Shown: positions 9,726 to 21,174 of the stretch, piece by piece
Layout: each line of letters opens with the position of its first letter
How positions within the stretch are numbered: the stretch's first letter is position 1
Assembly (NCBI GenBank): GCA_963724695.1
Contig: CAVRVW010000001.1
Location: 248,001-312,000 of the forward strand
DNA from: CAVQFD01 sp963724695
Lineage (GTDB): Bacteria; Acidobacteriota; Vicinamibacteria; Vicinamibacterales; CAVVIG01
Direction of reading: 5' to 3'
Length of the DNA stretch: 64,000 nucleotides
Program-made: the position numbers and the translations under genes
The notes under the pieces: generated by a model
Told to the model about the DNA's origin: nothing
The model's database searches: none
Seen by the model: the letters and a program-made list of their open reading frames with translations, nothing else

Positions 9726-10772
9726 TTGTTCGTCGATGAAGTCGACATCCACGTCGAAGCCGGTCACGGCGGGCGCGGGTGTCTGGCGTTCCGACGTGAG
9801 AAATACGTGCCCCGTGGCGGCCCGAGCGGCGGCGACGGCGGCCACGGCGGCTCGGTCTACATCGCCGCCAACCCGCATACGAATACCCTCGTCAAGTACC
9901 GCTTCAAGCACGAGTTCGAGGCCGAACGCGGCGATCACGGCCAGGGATCGAACCGTACGGGCCAGACGGGCCACGACCTGGAGCTCTCGGTGCCCATCGG
10001 CACGCTGGTCCACGAGAAGACCGACGACGAGGGTGCGCCGTGGCGCCTGCTGGCGGATCTGGCCAACCCCAACGATCGGGTGCTCGTCGCCCGGGGCGGG
10101 CGCGGAGGCATGGGCAACGCCCACTTCGCGACCTCCACCAACCGCGCGCCCCGCAAGGTGCAGCCAGGCGAACCGGGCGAGATCAAGGACCTCCGGCTCG
10201 AGCTGAAGCTGCTGGCAGACGTGGGGCTCGTCGGCTTCCCGAATGCGGGCAAGTCCACGCTCATCGCGCGGATTTCGGCGGCGCGGCCCAAGATCGCCGA
10301 CTACCCCTTCACGACGCTGACGCCCAACCTCGGTGTGGTGGGCCTCTCGAACGAGCGCAGCTTCGTCGTGGCGGACGTTCCCGGCCTCATCGAAGGCGCG
10401 CATCGAGGCCTGGGGCTGGGCCACCGGTTCCTCCGTCACCTCGAGCGCACCAAGGTGCTGGTGCACGTCGTGGACATCTCAGGATCGACCGGGCGCGATC
10501 CGGTCGCCGACCTGGACACGGTTCGGCGCGAGCTCGAGCTGTTTCGTCCCGAGCTGGCGTCCAAGCCGCAGATCGTGGCGGCCAACAAGATGGACGCGCT
10601 CGACGATGCATCGCGGGTGAAGGCGCTCGAGCGACGGGCGAAGCGGCTCAAGCTGCCCTTCTTCGCGATCTCGGCGGTCACGGGGCAAGGCATTCCGCCG
10701 CTGATGGAAGCCGCCTGGGCGCAGCTGGCGGCCCAACGCGGCGCGGCCGCGCCGGTCGAGGAACGCCAGTGA
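9726..10772 (+). CDS. obgE: Obg GTPase
   Basis: A ribosome-associated GTPase of 348 residues acting in 50S assembly and stress control. The glycine-rich Obg fold includes GGRGCLAFRREKYVPRGGPS and GGDGGHGGSVYIAA. The G domain has G1 GFPNAGKST, G2/switch DYPFTTLTPNLG, G3 DVPGLIEGAHRGLGLGH, G4 NKMD and G5 ISAVTG. A C-terminal OCT domain is absent; the protein ends soon after the G domain. The start is most likely TTG at 9726, giving MFVDEVDIHVEAG, which matches the family N-terminus. Its TGA overlaps the GTG of nadD. Confidence 0.95.
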   Translation: MFVDEVDIHVEAGHGGRGCLAFRREKYVPRGGPSGGDGGHGGSVYIAANPHTNTLVKYRFKHEFEAERGDHGQGSNRTGQTGHDLELSVPIGTLVHEKTDDEGAPWRLLADLANPNDRVLVARGGRGGMGNAHFATSTNRAPRKVQPGEPGEIKDLRLELKLLADVGLVGFPNAGKSTLIARISAARPKIADYPFTTLTPNLGVVGLSNERSFVVADVPGLIEGAHRGLGLGHRFLRHLERTKVLVHVVDISGSTGRDPVADLDTVRRELELFRPELASKPQIVAANKMDALDDASRVKALERRAKRLKLPFFAISAVTGQGIPPLMEAAWAQLAAQRGAAAPVEERQ

Positions 10773-11504
10773 CCCGGCCTCCATCCGTCCGGCGGATCGG
10801 CATCCTCGGCGGCACGTTCGATCCGATTCACCGCGGCCACATCGACCTCGGCGAAGCTGCGGAGACCGCGCTGGGCCTGATGCGCGTCTTTGTCGTGCCC
10901 TCGCATGTGCCTCCGCATCGACCGCAGACCTCCGCGTCGAGCTTCCACCGCTTCGCGATGGCCGCGATGACCGTCTCCGGTCGAACGTCGTGGCGCGTCT
11001 CGGACATCGAGTTCCGCCACGCGGCGCCCTCGTACACCGCGGCCACGCTGGGGATGTTCCACGAGCGAGGCTACAACCCGTGGGAGCTGTTCTTCATCAT
11101 GGGCGCTGATGCGTTTGCCGACATCGAGTCGTGGAAGGACTACCCGCGCCTGCTGGACGCGGCGCATTTCGCGGTCGTCTCGAGACCGGGGCTCTCGGTG
11201 CTTGGTCTGCCGGAGCGGCTCCCGATGCTGGCGTCGCGGATGGTGCGGTTGCCCCGCAGCGGCGACATCCGTCTCGACGGCGTCGAGCCCTTGATCATTT
11301 TGATCGAGGCCCAGACCGCGGACGTATCCTCCACTACCATCCGGCGGCTGCGCGCGGACGGTGAGTCGATCACGGGTCTGGTCGATCTGCGCGTGCAGCA
11401 ACACATTGAGCAGCATGGGCTTTATACGCCGATGATTCCGGGGCGGCGCGGCAACGACGACGCGCGCAACCCGGCGGCAGGCAGGTTGCATGGCCAAGGG
11501 CTGA
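10769..11504 (+). CDS. nadD: Nicotinate-nucleotide adenylyltransferase (3' end frame-shifted)
   Basis: NadD makes deamido-NAD from nicotinate mononucleotide and ATP. Nucleotidyltransferase motifs are RIGILGGTFDPIHRGHIDL near the start, FFIMGADAFADIESWKDY in the middle and VSSTTIRRLRADG near the C-terminus. It starts with GTG at 10769, overlapping obgE (GTGA). As written the frame runs on past the expected end. Removing one G from the GGG at 11498-11500 gives a TGA at about 11502-11504 and a 244-residue protein, and the same correction opens the start of rsfS. This is good evidence that the extra G is a sequence error. Confidence 0.92.
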
Positions 11505-11886
11505 GAAGCGAGCGAAGACCACGGCGGCGACCGGCCTCCCGAAGGACATCGAGAGGGCGATCCAGGCGGCCGAGGACAAGAAGGCGTTCGACGTCACCGT
11601 CCTGGACCTGCAGAAGGCGGCCGGCTTCACGGACTACTTCGTCATCTGCTCCGGCGCCAACTCGCGGCAAGTGCGGGCGATTGCCGACGCGGTCATCGAA
11701 GCGCTGCGCGAGCGGGGAGTCAAGCCCGCGCACGTCGAAGGCCATGACCGATCGGAGTGGGTGCTGCTCGACTATTTCGACTTCATCGTGCACGTCTTCG
11801 CTCCGGAGACGCGGATGTTCTACGGCCTCGAGCGGCTCTGGGGAAACGCCGAGCCGGTGGCGCGAGCACCTTCGGCTCCTCGCTGA
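11490..11886 (+). CDS. rsfS: Ribosomal silencing factor RsfS
   Basis: RsfS binds L14 and blocks subunit joining under nutrient limitation. Family motifs are KKAFDVTVLDLQKAAGFTDY, FVICSGANSRQVRAIADAV, HVEGHDRSEWVLLDY and FDFIVHVFAPETRMFYGLER. The gene begins ATG GCC AAG at 11490, inside the end of nadD, and regains its frame after one extra G at 11498-11500. Corrected length is about 131 residues, normal for the family. The nadD-rsfS order is conserved in many bacteria. Confidence 0.92.
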
Positions 11887-12635
11887 CGCGCTGCTCTCGG
11901 TCGTCTTCGCGCCTGCGTGCGCGGCCTGCGGGACGTTGCTCGACCATCCGACCCAGGGCCCGGTCTGCGCGACCTGCTGGCGCTCGATCCTGCCGCTCAC
12001 GCCACCCCTCTGCGAGGCGCTGCGGCGATCCGCTGGCGACGGTGACCACGGGGTCGGGTAGGACTTTCGAACCCGTTGTGGATCCCGAACATCTGCCCGA
12101 CCCCCTGTCTGCGTTCGCTGTCGGCGGCTCGATCGCCCGATCGCTCGGGCTCGAGCGATCGGCGACTACGACGGCGCGCTCCGCGCCATCATCCACGCAC
12201 TGAAGTACGACGGCCGGCGGTCGTTGGCAGCGTCCGCTCTCAGCGCTCATGGTCGAGCGCGGAGGTGACGTCCTGGCCGGCGCCGACGCCGTGGTGCCGG
12301 TTCCCCTCCATTCCTCGAAGCGCCGCGAGCGCGGGTTCAATCAGGCAGCCGATCTGGCGCAGGGGGTGGGGCTGACGCCGTGCATGGCGCTGAAGCGCGT
12401 GCGGGCCACGCGGGCGCAAGCGAGCCTGCCGGCCGCTCAACGCCACGGGAACGTGCGCGGTGCGTTCGCCGTCACGCGGCACGCCGCCGCGCTCCACGGA
12501 GCGATGGTCGTGCTGGTGGACGATGTGAGCACGACGGGCGCGACACTGGACGCGTGCGCCCGGACGTTGAAGGCGGCCGGCGTCCGCGAAGTGCGCGCGC
12601 TTACGGCAGCGCGAGTCGTGACTGGACGGCGCTGA
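11857..12635 (+). CDS. comF: ComF-family phosphoribosyltransferase-like protein (frame breaks)
   Basis: ComF proteins support natural transformation and carry a PRPP-type fold. The N-terminal zinc-ribbon pairs are CAACGTLLDHP and VCATCW, the middle has IGDYDGALRAIIHALKYDGR and VVPVPLHSSKRRERGFNQA, and the PRTase loop is VVLVDDVSTTGAT. The frame changes near 12020, 12150 and 12245. The start is uncertain: no good ATG or GTG exists in the N-terminal frame, and the GTG at 11857 inside rsfS would need one more indel. With dprA nearby, the window holds two competence-type genes. Its end overlaps convergent tmk by 35 bases. Confidence 0.85.
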
Positions 12636-13197
12636 GCACGTCGGCCGCGACGACGTCCTTGGCCCGTTCGCCGTCGAGCACGAATCCAGTCCGCGGCGGC
12701 CGCCTGGCGATGGTAGCTCTCCCTGACCCGCCCCTGCAGCGCCAGATCGCGCTCGTAGCGGTCGCGGTCGACGGCCTTGCGCTTGACGGCCGTCTCCGGG
12801 GCGATGTCGAGCAGGATCGTCAGCGCCGGCGCGGGGCAGGAACCGCTGCATGGTCGGTCAGCCACTCGGCATCGAGCCCCTGCGCTTCGCCGTAGGCGAT
12901 GCTCGAAGCCATGTAGCGATCGGACACCAGAATCAGGCCGCCGTCGAGCCACCGAAGCAGATCGGGCTTCCGCTCGTACCGGTTGGCCACGTACAGGATC
13001 TGCATGACGTCCGGGCCGTACTCGCGCTCGCCCTGCAGCGCCCTGGCGATCTCTTCGCCGATGGAGGTGCCGTAGTCCGGAAACGAGACGAGGCGCGCCT
13101 TCTGCCCTTCGGCCTTCAGGTGATCTCGCAGCATCTCGGCCTGTGTCTGCTTCCCGCTTTGATCCAGCCCCTCGAACGCGATCAGTTGTCCAGCCAT
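12601..13197 (-). CDS. tmk: Thymidylate kinase (two frame breaks)
   Basis: Tmk phosphorylates dTMP to dTDP. The P-loop is FEGLDQSGKQTQ, followed by RLVSFPDYGTSIG and the DR(Y) motif LVSDRYMASSIAYGEAQG. Breaks near 12838 and 12690 shift the frame. Joined frames give LTILLDIAPETAVKRK, then YHRQAAAADWI, then VLDGERAKDVVAADVLSAVQ ending at TAA 12601, for a normal length near 199 residues. It starts 2 bases after the end of lysA, so the two genes are coupled. Confidence 0.9.
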
Positions 13198-13199
13198 GC

Positions 13200-14457
13200 C
13201 TACTCCCGCTCGAGCGCCACGAGGTCGTCCACCGATCTGCCGGCGTCTGAATCACCCGCCAGCGTCCATCGTCCACCATGACCTCGAGCGGAAGAGGCCG
13301 GCGATTGTAGTTGGACGCCATCGCCGAGCCGTAGGCGCCGGCGTCTCGAATCGCCACGAAGTCGCCCACCGAGAGCGGAGCAAGCTCACGATCGCGCCCG
13401 ACCACGTCGCTGCTCTCGCACACCGGACCGACGATCTCGTACTGCGCCCGGCGGCCGCCGAGCTCTGGCGGACCGGCTCGATCCGGTGGAACGCGTTGTA
13501 GAGCGCAGGCCGCATCAGCTCCGTCATTCCCGCATCGATCACGGCGAACTCGCTCGCCGCCGTCCGCGGCTTGAGGTCCACGACGCTCGCCACGAGCACG
13601 CCGGCCGGTCCGACGATCGCCCGGCCGGGCTCGCTGACGATCGGCAGTCCCGTCGGGCGGACGGCGACCACGAGCGTGGTCACGTAGTCGCGGGCCGACA
13701 CGACGGCCTGCCCGTCGTACGAAATCCCGAGACCGCCGCCGAGATCCACGTACTCGAGGGGCGTCCCCGCCCGGCAGAGATCGCCGCGCGAGATCCGCGA
13801 CAAAGGCCGGCGGCGTTCCGCAGCGGCTCGATGGTCGTGATCTGCGATCCCACGTGCACGTGGATCGCCACCAGCGTGAGATGCGGCCGCCGTCCGATGG
13901 CGGCGATGAGCGTCGCGCGGCCTCGGCCGCCGGCACGCCGAACTTGTTGATCTTGAGACCGGTCGAGATGTGCGGGTGGCTCCTGGCGTCGATGTCCGGG
14001 ATTGATGCGAATGGCGACCCGGACCCGCACGCCCGCTCGCGCCGCGCAGCGCCTCGACGCGCTCCAGCTCGCCCGCCGACTCGACGTTGATGGCCTTGAG
14101 CCCCATGCGGCACGGCGCGTTCCAGCTCGTGCGGCGGCCTTGCCGACACCGGTGAACACGATGTCGGCCGCAGGAAAGCCGGCGCGCCGCGCGAGGTCGA
14201 TCTCCCAGATGGAGTTCGCGTCGGCCGCGCTTCCGAGCGACTGCAGCAGCTTGACGATGGCCAGCGTGGAGTTGGCCTTGAGCGCGTAGTGCAGCGCGGT
14301 GCGGATAGCCGTCGAAGGCGTCGTCGATGGCGCGGTAGCGCTCGCGAATGGACGCCGCGCTGTACACGTAGAGCGGCGTGCCTTCGGCCCGGGCAATCGT
14401 GGCAAGGGAAACACCGTCGCAGTGGAGCTCTGAGTTGAGGTAGGTGAACGTGGACAC
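13200..14457 (-). CDS. lysA: Diaminopimelate decarboxylase (multiple frame breaks)
   Basis: LysA removes CO2 from meso-diaminopimelate to give lysine, using PLP. Motifs scattered across three frames assemble in the right order: EGTPLYVYSAASIRERYRAI at the N-terminus, the PLP-lysine segment LHYALKANSTLAIVKLLQSL, EYVDLGGGLGISYDGQ, LPIVSEPGRAIVGPAGVL, VIDAGMTELMRPALYNAFH, the catalytic Cys region GPVCESSDVVGRDR and DAGAYGSAMASNYNRRPLP. The start is GTG at 14457 and the stop TAG at 13200-13202. At least four indels are needed. Gene size and motif order are normal, so sequence error is likelier than a true pseudogene, but decay cannot be excluded. Confidence 0.88.
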
Positions 14458-14464
14458 CGGCCAC

Positions 14465-14470
14465 TATAAT
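14465..14470 (+). promoter_or_regulatory. Candidate -10 box before the ECF sigma gene
   Basis: A perfect TATAAT ends one base before the first ATG (14471). If used, transcription would begin around 14477, making the ATG at 14498 (MPDLPATSP) the real start. No convincing -35 hexamer is visible. Confidence 0.35.
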
Positions 14471-15133
14471 ATGATGTTCTCTTCGTCTGCGCCGCCCATG
14501 CCCGATCTGCCGGCGACCTCGCCGGACGCCATCGAGACGCTTATTCAGCGGTGCCTGCAGGGCGACCAGCAAGCCTGGGACCTGATCGTGCGCCAGTACT
14601 GGCGTCGTGTCTTCAACGTGGCGTACAAGTTCGTCGGGCGCCACGAAGAGGCCGAGGATCTGACACAGGACATCTTCCTGAAGGTGTTCCGCTCGCTCGA
14701 CACGTTCGATCGGCGGGCCAATTTCCAGACGTGGCTCATCAGCGTGAGCCGCAACCTGTGCATCGATCACTACAGGAGCGTTCGCAAGGAACGCGAGACC
14801 ATGGACCGCGGGGTGGATGCGAGCGAACTGTCGCCCGTCTCGTCTGGCGAGAGCCCGATCGCCGCGCTCGAGCAGGCCGACCGGGTGATGCTCCTGCGCG
14901 AGGCCCTCGGGGCGCTGCCGGAGACACTGCGATCGGCCGTCATCATGCGGGATATCCAGGAACTGTCCTACCAGGAGATTGCCGACTCGCTGCGGCTGCC
15001 TGAAGGGACGGTGAAGTCGCGCATCAACCGCGGGCGGACCGAGCTGGCCAGGCAGATCCGCAAGCTCGGGGGATCGGATTACAGCGAGGGCGGCCGGCCG
15101 GCCGGCGCTCAACCACGGACGGGAGCCTACTGA
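14471..15133 (+). CDS. ECF-type RNA polymerase sigma factor
   Basis: An RpoE-like sigma-70 family factor of about 220 residues. Region 2 includes LIVRQYWRRVFNVAYKFVGR, DLTQDIFLKVFRSLDTF and NFQTWLISVSRNLCIDHYR. Region 4 includes LPETLRSAVIMRDIQELSY, QEIADSLRLPEGTVKSRINR. ATGs at 14471, 14474 and 14498 are in frame; the TATAAT at 14465 favours 14498. Its TGA overlaps the ATG of a STAS-domain gene (TGATG), so control by an anti-sigma/antagonist system encoded elsewhere is plausible; no anti-sigma kinase gene is adjacent. Confidence 0.9.
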   Translation: MMFSSSAPPMPDLPATSPDAIETLIQRCLQGDQQAWDLIVRQYWRRVFNVAYKFVGRHEEAEDLTQDIFLKVFRSLDTFDRRANFQTWLISVSRNLCIDHYRSVRKERETMDRGVDASELSPVSSGESPIAALEQADRVMLLREALGALPETLRSAVIMRDIQELSYQEIADSLRLPEGTVKSRINRGRTELARQIRKLGGSDYSEGGRPAGAQPRTGAY

Positions 15134-15474
15134 TGAAGTTCACCACCGAACAGCTCGGCGCGATCGCCATCGTCCGCGTCGCCGAAACGCGGCTGATGTA
15201 CCCGCTGCTCTCCGAGTTTTCGACGACCGTGACCGGCATGATCGCCGGCGGCCAGCGCAAGGTGCTGATCGACCTCTCGCCGGTGACCTACGTGGACAGC
15301 GCCACCATCGGGTGCCTGATGGATCTTTACCGGCAGCTCGCCGCGGGCGGCGGACACCTGAAGCTGTCCGGCGTCCAGAAGCGGGTCGAGACCATGCTGA
15401 CCCTGACCGGCGCGCACAACTTCATCGAGCTCCATGCCGACGAGCCGAGCGCCGTCAGAAGCTTCGGGGTCTAG
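15133..15474 (+). CDS. STAS-domain anti-sigma factor antagonist
   Basis: A 113-residue single STAS domain (SpoIIAA/RsbV-like). The segment VLIDLSPVTYVDSATIGCLM holds the Asp-Ser pair where such proteins are phosphorylated by an anti-sigma kinase. GGHLKLSGVQKRVETMLTLT follows as in the family. The start overlaps the sigma gene stop, so both are translated together. Inference: it takes part in partner-switching control of a sigma factor, perhaps the one upstream, though ECF factors are not usually controlled by STAS proteins. Confidence 0.85.
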   Translation: MKFTTEQLGAIAIVRVAETRLMYPLLSEFSTTVTGMIAGGQRKVLIDLSPVTYVDSATIGCLMDLYRQLAAGGGHLKLSGVQKRVETMLTLTGAHNFIELHADEPSAVRSFGV

Positions 15475-15476
15475 CC

Positions 15477-15743
15477 ATGCGGACCATCAAGACCACCACG
15501 GGCGCCGAGATCGCACTGGATGGTGACCTGCTCGCCGTCATGGAGGCGCTCTACCGGCAGGTCACGGCGCGGCGCGCACTGGAGCGCACGTTCGAGGACA
15601 TGAAGAAAGAGATCGATCACCTCGTGGAACAGATGACCGACGCCGAACGACAGACCTATCTGGGCGAGAGCCTCTTCCTCAACACGGTGCGGTACGAGAA
15701 CGACAAGCTCGAGGCGTACATGCGGAAGCTGTCGAGCAAATGA
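15477..15743 (+). CDS. Small helical protein of unknown function
   Basis: 88 residues, starting MRTIKTTTGAEIALDGDLLA. The body is mostly charged amphipathic helix (RRALERTFEDMKKEIDHLV, EQMTDAERQTYLGESLF). No signal peptide, membrane segment or known catalytic motif is visible. It starts 2 bases after the STAS gene and is followed 15 bases later by a radical SAM gene, so the four genes are probably one transcript. It might be a regulatory partner or a substrate of the radical SAM enzyme; nothing in the sequence decides this. Confidence 0.75.
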   Translation: MRTIKTTTGAEIALDGDLLAVMEALYRQVTARRALERTFEDMKKEIDHLVEQMTDAERQTYLGESLFLNTVRYENDKLEAYMRKLSSK

Positions 15744-15758
15744 CTGCCGGCTGACGAG

Positions 15759-17121
15759 ATGTCGCTGAACTTTCTCGCCACCCGCTTCGAGTGCTCCTGG
15801 CCGTGGGAGATGCTCGTGATGCTCTGCGATGGCCGCGATCGTGTGCGGGTGCGCCGACCCCTACGGCCAGCGCGTGCTCGGCGATGCGCGCACGGCGTCG
15901 ATCCGCGACGTCTGGGCCGGTGGCGTGATCACCGGGCTCAGGCAGGATCTGAACGCCGGGGGCTCGAAGTTCTGCGGCGACTGCGCTCTCAAGCGTCCGC
16001 TGAAGAAGGACCAGGCGGCTCCTGTTCGATCGATTGATGCGGGCCCTTTCCCTTCGCGCATGTTCATCGAGTGCACGGCGGCCTGCAATATTTCCTGCAC
16101 GCAGGCGTGCTGCGCGCCGGAAACCGGCATCACGAAAACCCGCCAGGCCGGCATGCTGGACTTCGACCTCTTCAAGAGGGTCATCGACGAAGTGGGGCCG
16201 ACGCTCGGCCGCATCGACTTCTTCAACTACGGCGAGGCGTTCCTGCACAAGCGCGCCATCGAGATGTGCGAGTACATCAAGACACACTTCCCGCACATCT
16301 ACCTCTACACGAGCACCAATGGCCTGGCGTTCACGGAGGCACAGGCCCGGCGGCTCGTGCACTCCGGCATAGACGAAGTGACGTTCTCGATCGACGGGGC
16401 GACCCAGGACAGCTACGTCAAGTACCGCCAGCGAGGGAAGTTCGACGTGGCGATGGCCAACCTGCGCGCGATGGCGGACGAGAAACGCCGGTCCGGCCGG
16501 GACGTGCCCTTCCTCAACTGGCGCTACATCCTGTTCACCTGGAACGACAGCGACGCCGAGATGGACCTCGCGCGGCGGCTCGCTGCGGACGTGGGCGTGG
16601 ACCGCCTGTGCTGGGAGCTGACCGATCACCCCGAGGATGCCTTCTCGCGCCGCTTCCTGCCGGGCAAGCCCGAGCTCGACGCCATTCGTCCGGAGACCTG
16701 GGACCACAACAACCTCGGGAATGCCATCCCGGGCGCGACCCCGCGGGCGAAGATCGACGTCCGCACGTTTCTCCCGGGCCTGCCGCTCCGCGCCCGGGCC
16801 GGCCAGCCCATCGACGTTCGGACGCGCGTCCGCAATCTCTCGACCCGCGCGTTTCCGGCCGACGCCAGCTACGGCCGGCGTCTCGTCAGGCTCGGCGCGC
16901 AGCTGTGCGCCGAGGACGGCACGCTCATCAACCGCGACTTCGCCAGAGCCGGCCTGCCGCGGTCCATCGCGGGCGGCGAGGCCGCCGACGTGGACGTCCG
17001 CTTTCCCGCCCTCGACGAGCCGGGCCGCTACACGATCAAGTTCGATCTGGTCTACGAAGGCGTGGACTGGTTCGAGCGGTGCGGGTCGGAGACGACGAGC
17101 AAGACGCTCGTAGTGACGTAG
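15759..17121 (+). CDS. Radical SAM protein with N-terminal SPASM-like and C-terminal strand-rich domain
   Basis: The N-terminus (MSLNFLATRFECSWPWEML) leads into a Cys-rich segment CGCADPYGQRVLGDARTAS, then KFCGDCALKRPL, which looks like a SPASM cluster domain but lies before the radical SAM core. The core reads MFIECTAACNISCTQACC; spacing is CxxxCxxxC rather than the usual CxxxCxxC. TIM-barrel motifs follow: FFNYGEAFLHKRAIEM, STNGLAFTEAQA and EVTFSIDGATQDSYVKY. After about residue 310 a separate strand-rich domain (RARAGQPIDVRTRVRNLSTR, RYTIKFDLVYEGVDWFE) resembles accessory domains of polysaccharide enzymes. One indel near 15835 must be corrected. The substrate is unknown. Confidence 0.8.
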
Positions 17122-17146
17122 GGCTAACTTCTAACTTCTTTAGTTA
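17122..17146. repeat. AACTTCT-type short repeat at the radical SAM/lpxC junction
   Basis: CTAACTTCTAACTTCT followed by TTAGTTAG forms two direct 7-base units closed by an inverted CTAAC/GTTAG pair. The lpxC stop lies inside it. Related strings occur at 41938-41972 and 51956-51990. Confidence 0.65.
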
Positions 17147-18048
17147 GCGAGTCGCGCGACGGCAGCCACCGGCGCAGCGTGCGGCAGCAGCACGTCGCCC
17201 GTGGACTCGACGAGACGCCACGCGTGCGTTTCCTCGAGGATCTTGGCGGCGAACTCGGTGTGCAGCGCATGGCCGGCCCGGTGCGCCACCAGGTGGCCGA
17301 TGACCGGATGGCCGACGAGCGCGAGGTCGCCGATGGCGTCGAGAATCTTGTGGCGGACGAACTCGTCCTCGAAGCGGAGCGCGTTGTTCAGCACGCCCGT
17401 CTCGCCGAGCACGATGGCGTTTTCGAGCGAGCCGCCGAGCGCCAGGCCGTTCTGCCTGAGCATTTCCACGTCCTTGAGGAACGTGAACGTGCGCGCGGGG
17501 GCAATCTCTTCGGCGAAGGTCTCTTCGGTGATGCGCAGCGTGCGCGACTGGTGCCTGAGCAGGGGGTGGTCGTAGCTGACGCTGTAGGTGACCTTGAAGT
17601 GATCCGACGGATACAGCGCAATGCGCTTGTCGCCGCGCGAGATCGCAATCGGACGAACGATCTTGAGGAACCTGCGCGGTGCGCTGAGGAGCTTCACGCC
17701 CGCTTCGTGGATGAGGTAAATGAACGGCGCCGCGCTGCCATCCATGATCGGCACTTCCGGCGAGTTCAGCTCGACCAGCACGTTGTCGATGCTGACGCTC
17801 ACGAGCGCCGCGAGGAGATGCTCCACGGTCTCGACCGACACGTCGTTGCGGGCGAGCCCCGTCGCGAGCTGAATCCCTGCGAGGTGCTGGACCGTTGCCG
17901 GCACATCGTGGTCGCCAAGATCGGTGCGACGAAACCGGATGCCGAAATCCGCCGGCGCCGGCTTGAGGGAAAGGTGAACCTTGTTGCCGGAATGCAAACC
18001 GATTCCGACACACGAGATGGGGCGACGAATTGTACGCTGTGCGTCCAT
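17140..18048 (-). CDS. lpxC: UDP-3-O-acyl-N-acetylglucosamine deacetylase
   Basis: LpxC performs the committed zinc-dependent step of lipid A synthesis, showing that this organism has an outer membrane with lipid A. The intact 302-residue protein has the zinc and catalytic motifs SVETVEHLLAALVSVSIDN (first His), FVRHKILDAIGDLALVG (His and Asp) and VAHRAGHALHTEFA (catalytic His). PIMDGSAAPFI is also conserved. The ATG at 18048 precedes RTIRRPISCVGIGLHSGN. It stands alone, with the uvrA end about 210 bases upstream on the same strand. Confidence 0.97.
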   Translation of the reverse strand: MDAQRTIRRPISCVGIGLHSGNKVHLSLKPAPADFGIRFRRTDLGDHDVPATVQHLAGIQLATGLARNDVSVETVEHLLAALVSVSIDNVLVELNSPEVPIMDGSAAPFIYLIHEAGVKLLSAPRRFLKIVRPIAISRGDKRIALYPSDHFKVTYSVSYDHPLLRHQSRTLRITEETFAEEIAPARTFTFLKDVEMLRQNGLALGGSLENAIVLGETGVLNNALRFEDEFVRHKILDAIGDLALVGHPVIGHLVAHRAGHALHTEFAAKILEETHAWRLVESTGDVLLPHAAPVAAVARLAN

Positions 18049-18239
18049 TTAGCGTCTCGGGCCGACGGGGACGATCCGGAGCCAGTTCAGCAAATTAGAT
18101 GCCCGAATGCCCCGGTCCGGCACACCACCCGCAACACCTTGAAACCGCAGCAGCTTAGTCTGGATCACTGGCTGTTGTACAGCCGAAAATTGACCATGGT
18201 TTGTGGCCGACCCGCCACAGGGCAGGCCCCCGAAATTGT

Positions 18240-18258
18240 GGCAATTCTACCACAGTCG
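18240..18258 (-). terminator. Possible hairpin terminator after uvrA
   Basis: Just past the uvrA stop, TGTGG and CCACA form a stem around an 8-9 base loop, followed by ATTT on the transcribed strand. The stem is short and the T-run poor. The rest of the uvrA-lpxC gap shows nothing I can name. Confidence 0.3.
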
Positions 18259-18259
18259 T

Positions 18260-21056
<2,797 letters not shown>

Positions 21057-21059
21057 AGA

Positions 21060-21120
21060 CGGGCTTCAGGCTCCGGGCTTCAGGCGTCTGGGGCTCACGG
21101 CTTATGGCTCATGGCTCAAG
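21060..21120. repeat. Degenerate GGCTTC/GGCTCA repeat upstream of uvrA
   Basis: The stretch contains two GGGCTTCAGG words and then GGCTCACGGCTTATGGCTCATGG, a run of 7-8 base units beginning GGCT. It fills most of the gap between uvrA and the permease stop and resembles 9423-9456. Confidence 0.6.
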
Positions 21121-21174
21121 ATCTACGAGTCGTACACGATCACAGATTACCCAAGTACCTCCAATCAGCTCAGT

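Noticed and set aside
13200..14457. lysA as a true pseudogene
   Set aside because: All motifs survive in order with only single-base shifts, matching the error pattern in essential genes nearby such as uvrA, tmk and nadD.
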